64,000 nt of DNA, taken from assembly GCA_033032175.1 (NCBI GenBank), contig CM065312.1:3410001-3474000 (forward strand). The letters run 5' to 3'. Shown in pieces: positions 47,511-58,199 of this stretch. Numbering within the stretch: position 1 is the first letter of the stretch; every line of letters starts with the position of its first letter. The notes beneath the pieces were generated by a model, which was given only the letters and a program-made list of their open reading frames with translations, was not told where the DNA came from and made no database searches. A program made the translations under genes and the position numbers. Origin of the DNA: Saturnia japonica. Taxonomy: Eukaryota; Arthropoda; Insecta; Lepidoptera; Saturniidae.

Positions 47511-47947
47511 AAGTTGATAAATTCAATGATATTATAAAAATAAATAAGTGTTATTTACAAAATGTAGACTTTATTATTATAGATAACTAACTGTTTTATT
47601 TATATTTTATTGTGTATTATATTACAAAGTTATTGCAAATTAAATAAAATGTTGAAATTTATTTGTAGTAATTAGTTACAGTGATTATTTGTATTATGAC
47701 CCCTGCTTTCTCGTTCCATCAGCCATGCTCGTCGAATTTGTGACCAATAATATTTTAAAAATCAGTCTGTTTTAATTCATTTTCCACATTTGTAATATAG
47801 AACAGAGTTGTGTAGTTTGCCCTCTTAAAATAATATTAAGAATAACAATCTCGTACCTTAATATATATTTTGGTAAACTTGATCTAAATTTCTAGATTAA
47901 CTAAGCCTGAATAAATAATTTATCACTATTTTTGGCACACTCTATCA
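47511..47947. other. No gene seen
   Basis: Very AT-rich. Confidence 0.5.
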
Positions 47948-48150
47948 TCCTATTAAAATTATAAATGTGAAAGTTTGTATGTTTTGCTGTTTGTTACTCA
48001 GTCACGCAAAAATGGCTGAACAGATTTGCATGAAATTTGGTACACAGATAGCTTATAGTTTGGATTTAATAAATTAACATAGGATACTTTTTATTCCGGT
48101 AAAGACCCAATTCTGAAGTACACGCAGACGAAGTCACGGCCAGAAGCTAG
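47948..48150 (+). mobile_element. Helitron-like element E (203 bp)
   Basis: A|TCCTATTAAAATTATAAATG at the left and GAAGTCACGGCCAGAAG-CTAG|T at the right. The interior (GTGAAAGTTTGTATG, GTTACTCAGTCACGCAAAAA, ATGAAATTTGGTACACAG) is one of the commonest short repeats of moth genomes. An imperfect stem (ACGCAGACGAAGTCACGG) lies about 10 nt before CTAG. Confidence 0.65.
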
Positions 48151-48639
48151 TAGAATTATAAACCTATTCAACAGAAACTCGTTAGGTATAAATTTCTACA
48201 AATATTATTGGTGTATAACGTATACAAAGGTCTACCACGCGTCACCGACTAGAGTGTAAAGGGAGGTTCTTGGAATTTCATGACTTATTATACTTCATGA
48301 CACGCTACGGCAAATACGCTGTTGAATTTCATATCAGAATATTACGGTGAGCAAGGAAGGAGATCCTTTGTTTGAATTATACAGGATTGAGTAAATATCT
48401 TCATGTTTATATGTATATCCTGTGCGTGTATTTTAGATATTATAATATACCCTTTACAGACTTCGTCGTTGAATGGATTGGATACGAAGTTTATAACTTA
48501 ACGCGGTGAACGCCTCGCAAAAAAGGAGGTTGTTTTATTTGACACGAGGGACACCGGTGGGCAAACAGACTGGTGAATTCTCTATACCAAACATTTTAGT
48601 CCGGTGGAGAACCTCCGAGTTGGGAATATGAGCTAGCCT
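48151..48639. other. No gene seen
   Basis: No coding trace, although the part nearest 48540 may belong to the LINE that follows. Confidence 0.4.
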
Positions 48640-48805
48640 TGTGTTAAGAATGGTTGATGAGGAAAGGCAGTTATTGAAAAGGTATAACAGAAAAGTAAAG
48701 ACGATTAGACACTTGATATGGCGCGACCAGTTCTTTAAAACAATTTTGGAGGGAAATATTGAAGTAAAGCGAGGAAGACCTATACGAAGCTTTCTCAAAT
48801 TTTGA
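48640..48805 (+). pseudogene. Decayed LINE polymerase C-terminal tail
   Basis: The plus strand is open from about 48650: LRMVDEERQLLKRYNRK, VKTIRHLIWRD, FFKTILEGNIEVKRGRPIRS and a stop at 48799. LINE polymerases of this group read E-x-x-LL-x-x-x-x-x-RK-x-x-Y-x-GH-x-x-R, then L-x-x-I-x-EGKIEGKRG-x-GR. The histidine of 'GH' survives. The 87-codon open frame on the minus strand is its shadow. Confidence 0.6.
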
Positions 48806-50342
48806 TTATACTATTTACAAAATTAAAATTCTGATATATTATTGTGACAGATTCCGAAGTTGCGAAAAAGTTAAACGAATAATAATATGTAAAAATGCAC
48901 TATTGTAAAACACTGTAGACTATAAGAAATTAAAAACAGAAGGAGTAGCTTTGTAAGAATAAGAAACACCAAAAGAAAGGGATTTTTTTGTTAGACATAA
49001 GAATAGAGTATTCAAGTATCAAAGAAAAAGAAAGATTTAGTAGAATTTAAGTATTTAAATGGTTTAGATTTAGGAAGTAGGAACTACTGAAAAATCTATT
49101 TACTGTTAAAAATACCTCTGATCTGCGTTAGGGGTGACGATAGAGACTTCAAAAATAGAATAGTATATTGGAACAAATACTATATACGTCGAGAATGAGT
49201 ATCGTATATACTGGTCCTTTTTATAACGTTTAATTTAGCAACGTAACAAAAACGGGACAGATGTTTGTTTTTGGAATTCGCTTTCATTTACTAATTAGAT
49301 ATTAGTAAGAGTATTGACAGACGGTGAAGGACCGTATGGTTGTATGAAAAGAAAGTATCCAGATTACGTAGGGAGTATGGTACTACCATGTTCCCTTTCC
49401 AATCAAAGATTTTGATTTCAAATCAAACTGCAAAACGTACTACTTTAGAATACGAGGAAGTGACAATTTTTCGAAGACATTGTTAAGATTAGAATGAAAT
49501 AGAGTCCAAATATATGGAAGGCTGACCTCATCTCTATGTGGTACTCATAACCAGAAAGATAGAGACATATTATGATATTAAAATATTCTAATGTTATTAA
49601 AATGTACTCTCAAAACAAAGATCTATAAAATTATAGAAGTTTGAAAACGCGTAATAAAGAAAATGCAGGTTTTAAAGAGGAGGCTTTTATCCAAATCTGG
49701 AACATTTATAGACTGATTTTATTATTATTACACTCAAAAATCTTACTAAAGAAGTAACTTCAATTAGTTTCTGCAAAATAAATTCATTCGTCAGTAAAGA
49801 TATTCTGACTTTTGCGATCTATTTTAAGACTGTTCTTAGAAAACTGTTTTCCTTAGACGCATAGTTATTTAACAATGTAATTCATTCGACCTATTATGGT
49901 CATTCGTTAAGGTGAATTCTGGACTATTGGGTTCACGATAGAATTTATATCTAAATTCAACATTCTACCAATATAAATTATCCAATTCAATCGAATCCTT
50001 AAGCAACTACAGTAGAGTTCAATTCATAATTTCCAATGGATGATATTTCTAACCATAATAAATCGTTAACAGTTGGATACTTAAGCGTATAATATTTCCC
50101 TTTTAACATAATTCTCTACGATACCAAAATATGATTACTACTACTGTTACTACTGTACATACGTTATTAATGAACGGGTGGGCGACAGTAAAGCTTTCTG
50201 CAAGGTCGCTTATTATAATATAAGCCCTTAACATTTTTGTTTATCTTAGACCGGTTAGACTAACGTAGTGATGGTAATAGGTATGTACCTAATGTAAATC
50301 TATCTTACGTATGTACTAAAGGTGCTATCATTTCCCTATTTT
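48806..50342. other. No gene seen
   Basis: AT-rich, without coding trace. Nothing could be paired with other parts of the window. Confidence 0.5.
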
Positions 50343-50560
50343 TAACCGATTTCAACAAAAGAGGTTACTCAGTTCAGTTCAGTACAAGCAACTTCTTTAT
50401 TTATAAACCGATTATGATGACTCTTTTTTTCTTCGATAGAAAATACCTCAAGGGTAGTCCCATTCTAATTTCATTGGTATAAGACCTTCAACTTTGAAGA
50501 TACACAAAGGAACTATTCTTGTTGTTGGTAAAATTGTCTTTTTAAATAAGACGTCATCTA
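50343..50560 (+). repeat. Repeat F, copy 4
   Basis: TAACCGATTTCAACAAAAGAG, TTTATAAACCGATTATG, ACCTCAAGGGTAGTCCC, TTTCATTGGTATAAGACC and AAAATTGTCTTT match copy 1 in order. Confidence 0.65.
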
Positions 50561-50825
50561 TGTCATATTATTTTTAGTAAACGAGTCCTGTTAGGAATGT
50601 TTTTGTAATATAATAACTTTTCAGAAATTAATTTAGAGTGATTTTGTCGATTATTTATTATCTTGGATCAAACGAGAACTTAAAATAACTTTTTTATTGA
50701 GTATGGGTCATTATGATACCATATTAAGCTTAAGAGAAAATATAGTCGAAAGACGTTTGAATAATACTTTTTTTTTTAATTTTTTTTCTTTGGTTCTATT
50801 TATTGGTTTAGTGTTTGGCTACAAT

Positions 50826-51075
50826 CGCATCGAATGTTAAGCGACTATGTGACACGCTAAACCTAATGGGGGGACCGGCTCTCAAGTTCAGCTGACGGAA
50901 CACACCTCTAGGTGCTTGGCGACAGATTTTCAACCTGAGGATGGTAGCTAACCAAGCGAGCATTAAAAAATACCCTACCACCATGCTATGATTTCATCAC
51001 GATAATTTCCTTCATCGAAACCTCTAGTTCATTGAAGAGATTTGAAGTCACATCGATCGTTGCGATATCACTAAA
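50826..51075 (-). mobile_element. SINE family 2, copy
   Basis: Plus-strand blocks GGACCGGCTCTCAAGTTCAG, ACACACCTCTAGGTGCTTGG, GGATGGTAGCTAACCAAGC and ACCCTACCACCATGCTATG match the 58.8-kb copy closely. The tRNA-like head at the right is degraded. Confidence 0.65.
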
Positions 51076-51985
51076 TGATGTCACTGAACCATAATTTTTT
51101 CAAAATTTATACATCGAGGTAAATTATTATTACACAATGAATAAAAAATAAATGCTAATTAAATAAATTTACACTGTTATTATTGATGCTATCTTCATGA
51201 TGTTGCACTTTAACTACTACTAACACTTAACCACTACGCGCGAAGTGCACGATAGTATGCCACAATGGCGCGGGTATGCGATGGGAGCGAAGAAAGGACG
51301 TCGTGCACTGACCTTGTTCCGTTCTGTTGCGTATTAGCAAATTTGCTCCAGGTTGTCTTGTAGAGCCGCGTCCTTAAATGTATATCAAGGAAGTATTCGC
51401 TAATTTTTGTCGATTTCAGCGGGTTCGCGGGGTGCGTGGGAGCAATAAAAAATCTCGAGTGATAGATGGTAGGTGATATATGAAACGTGAGATGACGTTA
51501 CCAAACACTGTAAATACATTTTCCGTTATAAAACACTCGGTAAATTTAAATGTAAACTGAAAGGTAGTAAAGGTACACCGTACGTATATGTAACGTAAAC
51601 ACGTTTCATCGGTTTCACTAAAACGTGGCCGAAAAAAGTTCATGTTAATGCTATCGGCGAGGGAATTGAAGTGTTCACACAATTTTCGGCTCACCCGGCG
51701 GCCCCGAGTTTTACAGGGCGTCCTACTGACATAGTTCAATCAGGGGCAGTGAGTTAACGGTAATTATGACGTCATAGTTAAATATTTAAATGTTTTGAGA
51801 GGTGATTATTTATTTGATATATTAAGAGATATGATATAATTTCCAGAACACAGCAACGTAATACTGCTCCTTTGTTGCAAAAATGCAGCGATGGCGATTG
51901 TGCATCAGTAGTTAAATCTTACACAGGTTAACCGCTCGATAAATAATTACAAAATTTTCTTACACAGAAAAGAAAATAGAATGTA
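51076..51985. other. GC-richer island 51230-51775, function unknown
   Basis: Between 51230 and 51775 the base composition rises, CpGs are frequent and a TGACGTCA octamer sits at 51767-51774. The minus-strand frame 51416-51739 (107 codons) has no recognised motif. It might be an exon or regulatory island of a host gene; nothing here decides between them. Confidence 0.3.
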
Positions 51986-52318
51986 TCTATACAATTATAA
52001 AGTATATACGATACCTATAACAAAAAAATGCATGTTTTTAATTCTTGCCTGCCTGTCTGTTTGTTCCGGGTAATCTCCAAAACAGTTAGACCGATTTTGA
52101 TGGAACTTTCGCTAGTAAATAGCTGATATTATAAGGAGTAAATTAGGCTACTTTTATTTTAGAAAAATAATTAGGTTCCACGATATAAAAAATACATAGT
52201 CATGGTGAATCTATTTAGGCACATAAATGGCTTATGCTGAGTAAGCAATAAGAGATATGTCAAATGAATATACTAAATAAGTATGAACATTAAAAAGAGG
52301 ACAAAAAAGGCCTTACCT
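51986..52318 (+). mobile_element. Helitron-like family B, copy 3 (3' truncated)
   Basis: A|TCTATACAATTATAAAGTA at the left is the best 5' end in the family. TTTGTTCCGGGTAATCTCC, AAAGTAGCCTAA-like AAATTAGGCTACTTTTATTT and GGTGAATCTATTTAGG follow. Similarity ends near 52318, before the CTAG end. Confidence 0.65.
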
Positions 52319-52359
52319 GACCTTTCTTCAATACGTCCCTGATATTTTTTTTCATCAAA

Positions 52360-52575
52360 AATTCACAATATCACATACGGCCATGTAATTCCATACTAAG
52401 CAAAGCTTGTAATATGGTTACTAAACAGCAAATAGACATAAATATATAGATATTTAACACCCAGACACACAACTAACATTTATACTCATCACACAAAAGT
52501 CAGTCATAGGCGGGGTTCGAAACCGCGACATCTCGGCTCAATAGTAGAGTTTACTACCACTGCGCCACGAGGTCT
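52360..52575 (-). mobile_element. tRNA-derived SINE family 1, uninterrupted copy
   Basis: The minus strand begins GACCTCGTGGCGCAGTGGTAG, an A-box (TGGCGCAGTGGT at 52567-52556), and has the B-box-like GGTTTCGAACCCC. Tail blocks ACTAAGCAAAGCTTGT and GTTACTAAACAGC (plus strand) match the 34.7-kb copy. It has inserted into, or abuts, the LINE remnant just to its right. Confidence 0.75.
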
Positions 52576-52850
52576 GTGGTATGTGGACGATTTGATCATG
52601 GACCGTACGTCTAGGCTTTCCTCTTCCAACGTTCCCATTCACGCTCGTCTTATAAATATGTCTAGCCATTCTTCTTTCTTTCATCCTGTCTACATGCTCA
52701 AACCATCTAAGCATTCCCTTTCTCAATCCGTGTGGCTATATTTTATTTCACACCACAATGTTCTTTTAATATACTATTACTTATCCTGTCACTCAATTTG
52801 ACTCCTAACATATTCCTTAGCGCTTTCATTTCTACTGCATTTATTATACA
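52576..52850 (-). pseudogene. RTE-type LINE polymerase C-terminal tail
   Basis: The minus strand reads NAVEMKALRNMLGVKLSDR, ISNSILKEHCGVK, then after a one-base insertion MLRWFEHVDRMKERRMARHI, YKTSVNGNVGRGKPRRT and HDQIV. This is the typical end of RTE-like LINE polymerases (N-x-VEM-x-x-LR, R-W-FGHVERM, GRGRP-x-R-x-x-x-DQI). The first and last parts are well preserved, so this copy is younger than most coding remnants here. The catalytic FADD region is absent. Confidence 0.75.
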
Positions 52851-52857
52851 TCATAAA

Positions 52858-53225
52858 GGGTGTGTCAGAAAGTTTTTCTTTTTAGATGTTAAATAAAAAA
52901 CAAAATATCAATTAAATCTCGTTTTATTTTAATGTTAATTTAAAGAGCAATTCTTGAAGTTTATTTATGAAAAACAAACCGTTTGCAAATGCTCACCGTT
53001 CATTTGTTCACACTCATTTAACCTGGAACTAAAATTTTCAATAACTCGCTGGAGCATCGCTCTTGGAATAGAGTTGATTTCAAAACATTCAGGTTGGGTG
53101 GCAATGGATTGCAAACTTTGCTTTTTAGGTAGCCCCATAGGAAAAATCAGCAGACGTTAAATCAAGGCTCCTCGGTGGCCAATTGATGTCTCCTCGGCGA
53201 CTTATGACCGAGGTCGAACTCAGAC
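52858..53225 (-). pseudogene. Mariner-type transposase remnant, left arm of inverted pair
   Basis: The minus strand encodes SVISRRGDINWPPRSLDLTSADF and then, in shifted frames, residues continuing to the C-terminus. WPPRSxDLTPxDxFLW is the block containing the third catalytic acidic residue in a large insect Tc1/mariner-superfamily group. The left edge GGGTGTGTCAGAAAG may be the terminal inverted repeat. Everything N-terminal of the SVISRR block is missing. Confidence 0.65.
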
Positions 53226-53234
53226 CGTTAATTC

Positions 53235-53560
53235 TGACCGATATTGCCATATGATCCGGACTTTTTTGGCTACAGAAATGCAAAACCAGAAGGGCTACAA
53301 CCGCAGCACCTTTTTCCAGCAAGATGGAGCCACATCTCATGTTACAAATGGCTCATTAGCTGGTCTTCACGATTTATTCCCTGGAAGTGTGATAAGTCGC
53401 AGAGGAAAAATCAATTGGCCACCGAGGAGCCCTGATTTAACGCCTGCTGATTTCTTTCTATAGAGCTGACTAAAAAGCAAAGTTTACAATCCATTGCCAC
53501 CCAACCTGAATTAACATTAACATTAAATAAAACGAGATTTAATTGCCTTTATATTTTTGA
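53235..53560 (+). pseudogene. Mariner-type transposase remnant, right arm of inverted pair
   Basis: The frame 53251-53463 reads TFFQQDGATSHVTNGSLAG, ISRRGKINWPPRSPDLTPAD and FFL before TAG. The aspartate in QQDGA is the second catalytic residue and the one in SPDLTP the third, 36 residues later. Stops follow FFL where the family has WGYLKSKVY. The last ~110 bp are an inverted copy of 53098-53205. About 100 of the expected ~340 residues remain; it is dead. Confidence 0.7.
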
Positions 53561-54413
53561 TAGCTTTAATAACTTTGCTCTTGGAGATGGCTTATATTAT
53601 ACCAATTTTACGTAATTTTTTGTGACGTAAAGGAGCCAAAGGGTTAAATATAATTAAAAATTCCTTTTAATCGATTTTAAATAAAATATTTGTAGAAATT
53701 AAAACTCGAAAACATGTCCCTAATCTGAAATCAACACAAATGTCTAATAACAGTTCAAATATTAATATTGGTTGTTATATATTGTAATGAGACATCCAAT
53801 ACTTCCAATACATTAATGATTTATTTAGCTTTAATTAACATATTTGACTAAATTTAACGTAATTAGATTTCATAGAAAATTTCTTTGAACAATAAAGATA
53901 ATTCGGGTTATAGAAACTAGTTGAATTCACTGTAGTATATGTGAAAAATAGAGTTTTGAATAGACAAAGTTTGACTACTGATATTTCTGCACTGTATTCG
54001 GACAGACAAAATTAATAACATTCGGCAAAACGAGGCCGGCCGACAACCCCGCTTATTATTATTGAGCTAAATTGACGTTTAAATACAAATTTGATAACTT
54101 TCATAACGAAGTTTTAAAACTGTCACAATATTGTCTTGTTATGTACTATTGTATATACTAATACTATTAAGTAAGCAATTCTTATTTGTACGTATAAAAT
54201 GATATTTAACTGACCGGCACAGTGACATATTAACGCACAGTCGAATGGTTGTGCGAAGCAGAAAGTGCCTTAAGGAACGCACTGTTGTGGAACGCTGGAC
54301 ATCGAGGTGGTTTGGATGGAATTTACGATTCTGATGAAAGTTTGTGAAAAAATACGGAACATAACACAACTATGACGCGAGGGAACCCACGGGTAAAGCG
54401 CTACTATTATATA
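53561..54413. other. No gene seen
   Basis: AT-rich. GGCCGGCC at about 54034 is the only GC-rich point. Confidence 0.45.
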
Positions 54414-54628
54414 CTAGCCGTATCCTTCAGTTTTACCCGTGCTAAATTTTGGATAGGAATTTGCTACATACTTTTAGGGATTGAATTTTTAAAAATTCGT
54501 TCTTAGCGGATGTCTACGTCATAATAAGAACCTGTGTGCCAATTTTCAGCCCAATCCGGTCAGTGGTTTGAGCTATGTGTTGATAGATCAGTCAGACAGT
54601 CACGATTTTCTTTTATATAATATTTAGA
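54414..54628 (-). mobile_element. Helitron-like element (215 bp)
   Basis: Plus strand A-CTAG-CCGTATCCTTCAG; minus strand starts A|TCTAAATATTATATAAAAG. GTCTACGTCATAATAAGAACC, TTTTCAGCCCAATCCGGTCAG and GATAGATCAGTCAGACAGTC are blocks of a repeat I recognise from many moth genomes. No open frame. Confidence 0.6.
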
Positions 54629-54852
54629 TAGATGCATACTTGTACAGTATATTGTGTATTTTAATTTTAATTGTTTGGGTGAAATTTTATATTCAGATAT
54701 AGTTTTTATTTTCGAAGTTTACATAGATATGAGTAGGCATTTTTTCGATCATCAGATAGGAAATTTTATGTAAAACCTGCAGATCTAAGTTTACCTGGAT
54801 TCGATCTTTAAGATTAGTACTATATTAATTTTACTATTTTATGACTATTTTA

Positions 54853-55270
54853 GTGGACACCTATGAAAAACAATATAAAATCCCAGATGATGTGGGTGTT
54901 TTGTCATCCAGACCAGACATATTTCTTTATTCTCGAGAAATCAAACGTATAGTTCTTGAAGAGCTTACTGTATCGTGGGAAACTAATATACCTTAAGACC
55001 AGGCAATAAAAATGAATAAATATTACGATCTATGTAATGAGCTAACTAAAAACGGCTATGCGGTTAACTTGTATGCGGTGGAAGTGGGAGCGAGAGGTAT
55101 TCCAGCGAAATCTCTCTATAACTTGTCAAAAGATCTCAGCCTGACGAGAACTGTAGTATCTTCTATTTTAGAACGGGTATCTTAAGCAGAATTAACAGGC
55201 TCTTACCAAATCTGGCTTGGCAGGGAGAGTATCGCGGGCAGTCAAGGTGAGCACCGATGTGCATCAAAAG
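54853..55270 (+). pseudogene. Retrotransposon polymerase C-terminal domain, two stops, no frameshift
   Basis: One frame runs about 140 codons: VDTYEKQYKIPDDVGVLSSR, PDIFLYSREIKRIVLEELTV, stop after ETNIP, then YYDLCNELTKNGYAVNLYAV, EVGARGIPAKSLYNLSKDLS, a second stop after ERVS, and SYQIWLGRES. 'RPDI-x-L-x-S-x-x-x-K', 'ELTV-x-x-E' and 'K-Y-x-x-L...G-x-x-V-x-x-x-x-VEVGARG' mark the C-terminal domain of a group of retroelement polymerases. Only two TAA stops break it, so it is the longest readable transposon protein in the window. The GC-rich 3' flank to ~55400 is probably its untranslated region. Confidence 0.65.
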
Positions 55271-55400
55271 GGGGCCCCTTAAACCTACACCTGGGTCGCA
55301 AAACCCGGGGCTGCTCGTGTTCCCTCTGTCTGCTACACGATGGACCCGTCACCTGCACGGTGAATCCATAGAATGCTAAGATGTTTGTCTCGTTAGTATT
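55271..55400 (+). other. Probable 3' untranslated region of the preceding retroelement
   Basis: GC-rich, with no in-frame continuation: GGGTCGCAAAACCCGGGG, CTACACGATGGACCCGTCAC and CACGGTGAATCCATAG. No poly(A) is visible. Confidence 0.35.
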
Positions 55401-55524
55401 CCAGCTTGTCTAATTTTTTATCAAGTGATTACCTAACTCTATGATGCACTTAATAGTGACTATTATGATATAAAGGCCGTACGAGTCAAAAATAATGATA
55501 CTCGAATTATCAAATTTAGATATA

Positions 55525-55785
55525 TAACTTATCATACAATCACGCTTGTATCCCTGAAGGGTTAGGCAGAGGTGTACATCAGTACACCCACAATTCGCCT
55601 GGTATATTTTTAGGTCCCATGCAATAGGGGCGAGCCTATTGCCATTTAACGGGCACAAAGCTGAACTACGAGATGCTACTGAAAATTTCATATAGAAATC
55701 CAATAACGCTTTGATCGACCTGGGAATCGAATCCAGGATCTTGAGCATAGCAGTCGCGCTTACGATCACTAGGCTAATGAGGTAG
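55525..55785 (-). mobile_element. tRNA-derived SINE family 3, full-length copy
   Basis: The minus strand starts CTACCTCATTAGCCTAGTGA with TCGTAAGCGCGACTG (A-box region), B-box GGATTCGATTCCC, and ends with CCTCTGCCTAACCCTTCAGG and GCGTGATTGTATGATAAG. The same head and tail flank a shorter body at 24.1 kb. The 138-codon minus-strand open frame (55410-55826) is this SINE translated and should not be annotated as a gene. Confidence 0.8.
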
Positions 55786-56837
55786 TTATAAATCCGTGCA
55801 TGATAAAAAATTCGTATCGAATACATTGTGGGGACGATTTACAAAGTGAATTTCTGCTTTTGTTTTATTTTTGCAGCCTTGTTTTTTCGAACTATTTTGT
55901 TTTGTTTTGGTGGTCTTTAACTAAAATAGTTTGCAAAGGGAAACAAGCTTATATAATATCGCTTTTCAAGTTATCATGAAAAAACTCGTAGATTGTTTTA
56001 ATGGAATTGTAGCAATTGCACTCAAGTATGATCTTAAAAAAACAGGATTGCTTGAAGAAATAAAGACCTTTTTCTGTAGATTTTTTGAAGAACCACATTT
56101 CTTTTTTTACAATTATTTTGATGGATCTGTAAAATTTTAGCCAATGTAAATCATGTAGGTAAGCGCTTAATAATCAGTTTATGGAAGAATTGAATATAAA
56201 ATATTGGATTTTCTCTACTATACAAAAACTTAATGAACTGTATGAAATGTATGTACTGTGTATACAAACCTTCCATTAAAATTCTCTAAATGATAGTAAA
56301 AACCGTATAAAATGGCATTGCGAAGAAGTAAGCAAAAGTAACAAACAGACAGACGCGACTTTCTTTTAAACTATGTATTGATGTTACCATATGCAGGTGG
56401 CTTAAAAAAATATAATGCCTATGTACAACCAATAATAATTCTAAAAGTTAACAGATGTATATTCGTTACAACTCGTATTTAAAAAATATTATAACATTTT
56501 ATAAAATATATAACATAGTGTGAAACAATGACGTATAAAATGAGTATGAAATGGAAAACAAATTGTTATAAAATTTCTCTTGAAATTTGGAATGAGGTCA
56601 GTTCAATTGATTGGCTCCATCACGCAATATATTGACTGATATTCTGCATAAATTTTTAAACCGACGCGATTCTAAATGTGAATTCGTATGAAATACACTG
56701 AATAATGCACTGACCGCTTCAATCTAGTGCATTGTGGTTATTGCATATTTTAAAAAGCATTTCGACCTTATATTTTGATATTCAATTTTAATGATTGAAA
56801 GAGAAAACTTAGTACTCTTTGTTAAACATAATCCGAC
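55786..56837. other. No gene seen
   Basis: AT-rich; the 69-codon open frame at 55931-56140 has no motif. Confidence 0.45.
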
Positions 56838-56945
56838 CGGAGGAGTGTGTGATTTGGCATAGTTAGAGTTTGTATATATAAAGAGTGCGAAAAGCTAAAG
56901 TTTATATATAATATTTATTACAAATACATTAAATTTAATTAAACA
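56838..56945 (+). repeat. Helitron family A, internal fragment (copy 8)
   Basis: GTGATTTGGCATAGTTAGAG, AAAGAGTGCGAAAAGCTAAAG and ATTACAAATACATTAAA match the 5' half of copies 2 and 3. Neither end is preserved. Confidence 0.55.
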
Positions 56946-58199
56946 TTCTCTGTTAACGTTAATACTGTCAATATTAAACACAATAGTCTGGGGTCAAACA
57001 GGCGCAGAGAGTAGAAATTGTCGCCAAAAAATTTAAAAATATTGCTAACAAATAATTTCCAACAGACTTGACCGTAATAGAATAAAATATCAAAAAATAA
57101 CATCAAAATTGCATTTTAATGAAATACGAGTGGATTCCGATAACTGGGCGAGGGTGACCACTAACACCTATTAAAGTCTTTTAAAATGCGAGTAGGTATT
57201 GGTTTGAATAAATTTTTAAATACTTTTTTATGTTTATTTTTATCTAAGGAGTACAATACTAGACTGAACTAGACACAAGTATATAGTAGAAAACTGTCCT
57301 AAACACTTAATATGGCATATTTGAAAGTTCAATTCTGGCCATACCCAGAAAATATAAGAATCTTAAATACTATAAATATTTTTTACTATAATCATATCTA
57401 CGATTAACTACCTATTGACATCTCTCATTACATTTTATTGTTTCTCGACACTTTGAATGAACCGATTTTCCTGCGCGTCACCAAAATTTTTCTGACGTTT
57501 TCCACTCTGTGATTATAAAATTTAATTACAATCTCGTTAGTTATTATCATTGTTCGTTATTTCTAATATAATCGAAGTCGAAAACGAATGAAACCAATGA
57601 TAAGTTTAAATATACATTCAACAAAATACGTACAATTTTGAAAAATAAGTGAGTGATACCTTCGCGCTTTATTGAAGCATTACTTCCTTTAATTTAGTGG
57701 TATATGTCAATAATAATAGAGTATACTTCAAATGCGCTTAAATTTCTATTACTAAGACACAGATCGTGCTTTTCGTGCCTTTATTTTATTAAACGCCTTT
57801 TAACTTCCAGGTATTTTTTGTTACATACGCATCGTGAAAGAAGTCTTTTACCAAGAATTCTTATTGATGTTAAATATATCTGTAAAATGAGAGCAGAATT
57901 CATTGCAAATATATCGTCTTCTTCCAACAGAACTAAAGTATTTATTATAATAACAGGATGGAATTAGATTACTGATTACTTTGAGAGTTTATACCACATA
58001 AATTTATATTATAAAACGCACGTGTTTTTCCAATTCGTATTATAATCTAAAAATAAGACTTATACATACATTAATTCCGTTTAGATTTTTCTCTAGTACC
58101 ACACAGTCACAAACCACATTAATTTAATTATAGGATACAGATTTAACTATGCCACTCGACACTAAAAAAAAAGAGAAAACAAGAAAAATATTCGTAAAA
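56946..58199. other. No gene seen
   Basis: AT-rich; the 87-codon open frame at 57704-57967 has no motif. Confidence 0.45.

Noticed and set aside
48535..48798. 87-codon minus-strand open frame
   Set aside because: Antisense of the plus-strand LINE tail reading KTILEGNIEVKRGRP.
53125..53340. 71-codon minus-strand frame as a complete small protein
   Set aside because: Only its last third is native transposase; the first part is antisense of the right arm of the inverted pair.
55410..55826. 138-codon minus-strand open frame, the longest in the window
   Set aside because: It is a read-through of a tRNA-derived SINE: head, B-box and tail match the SINE at 24.1 kb.
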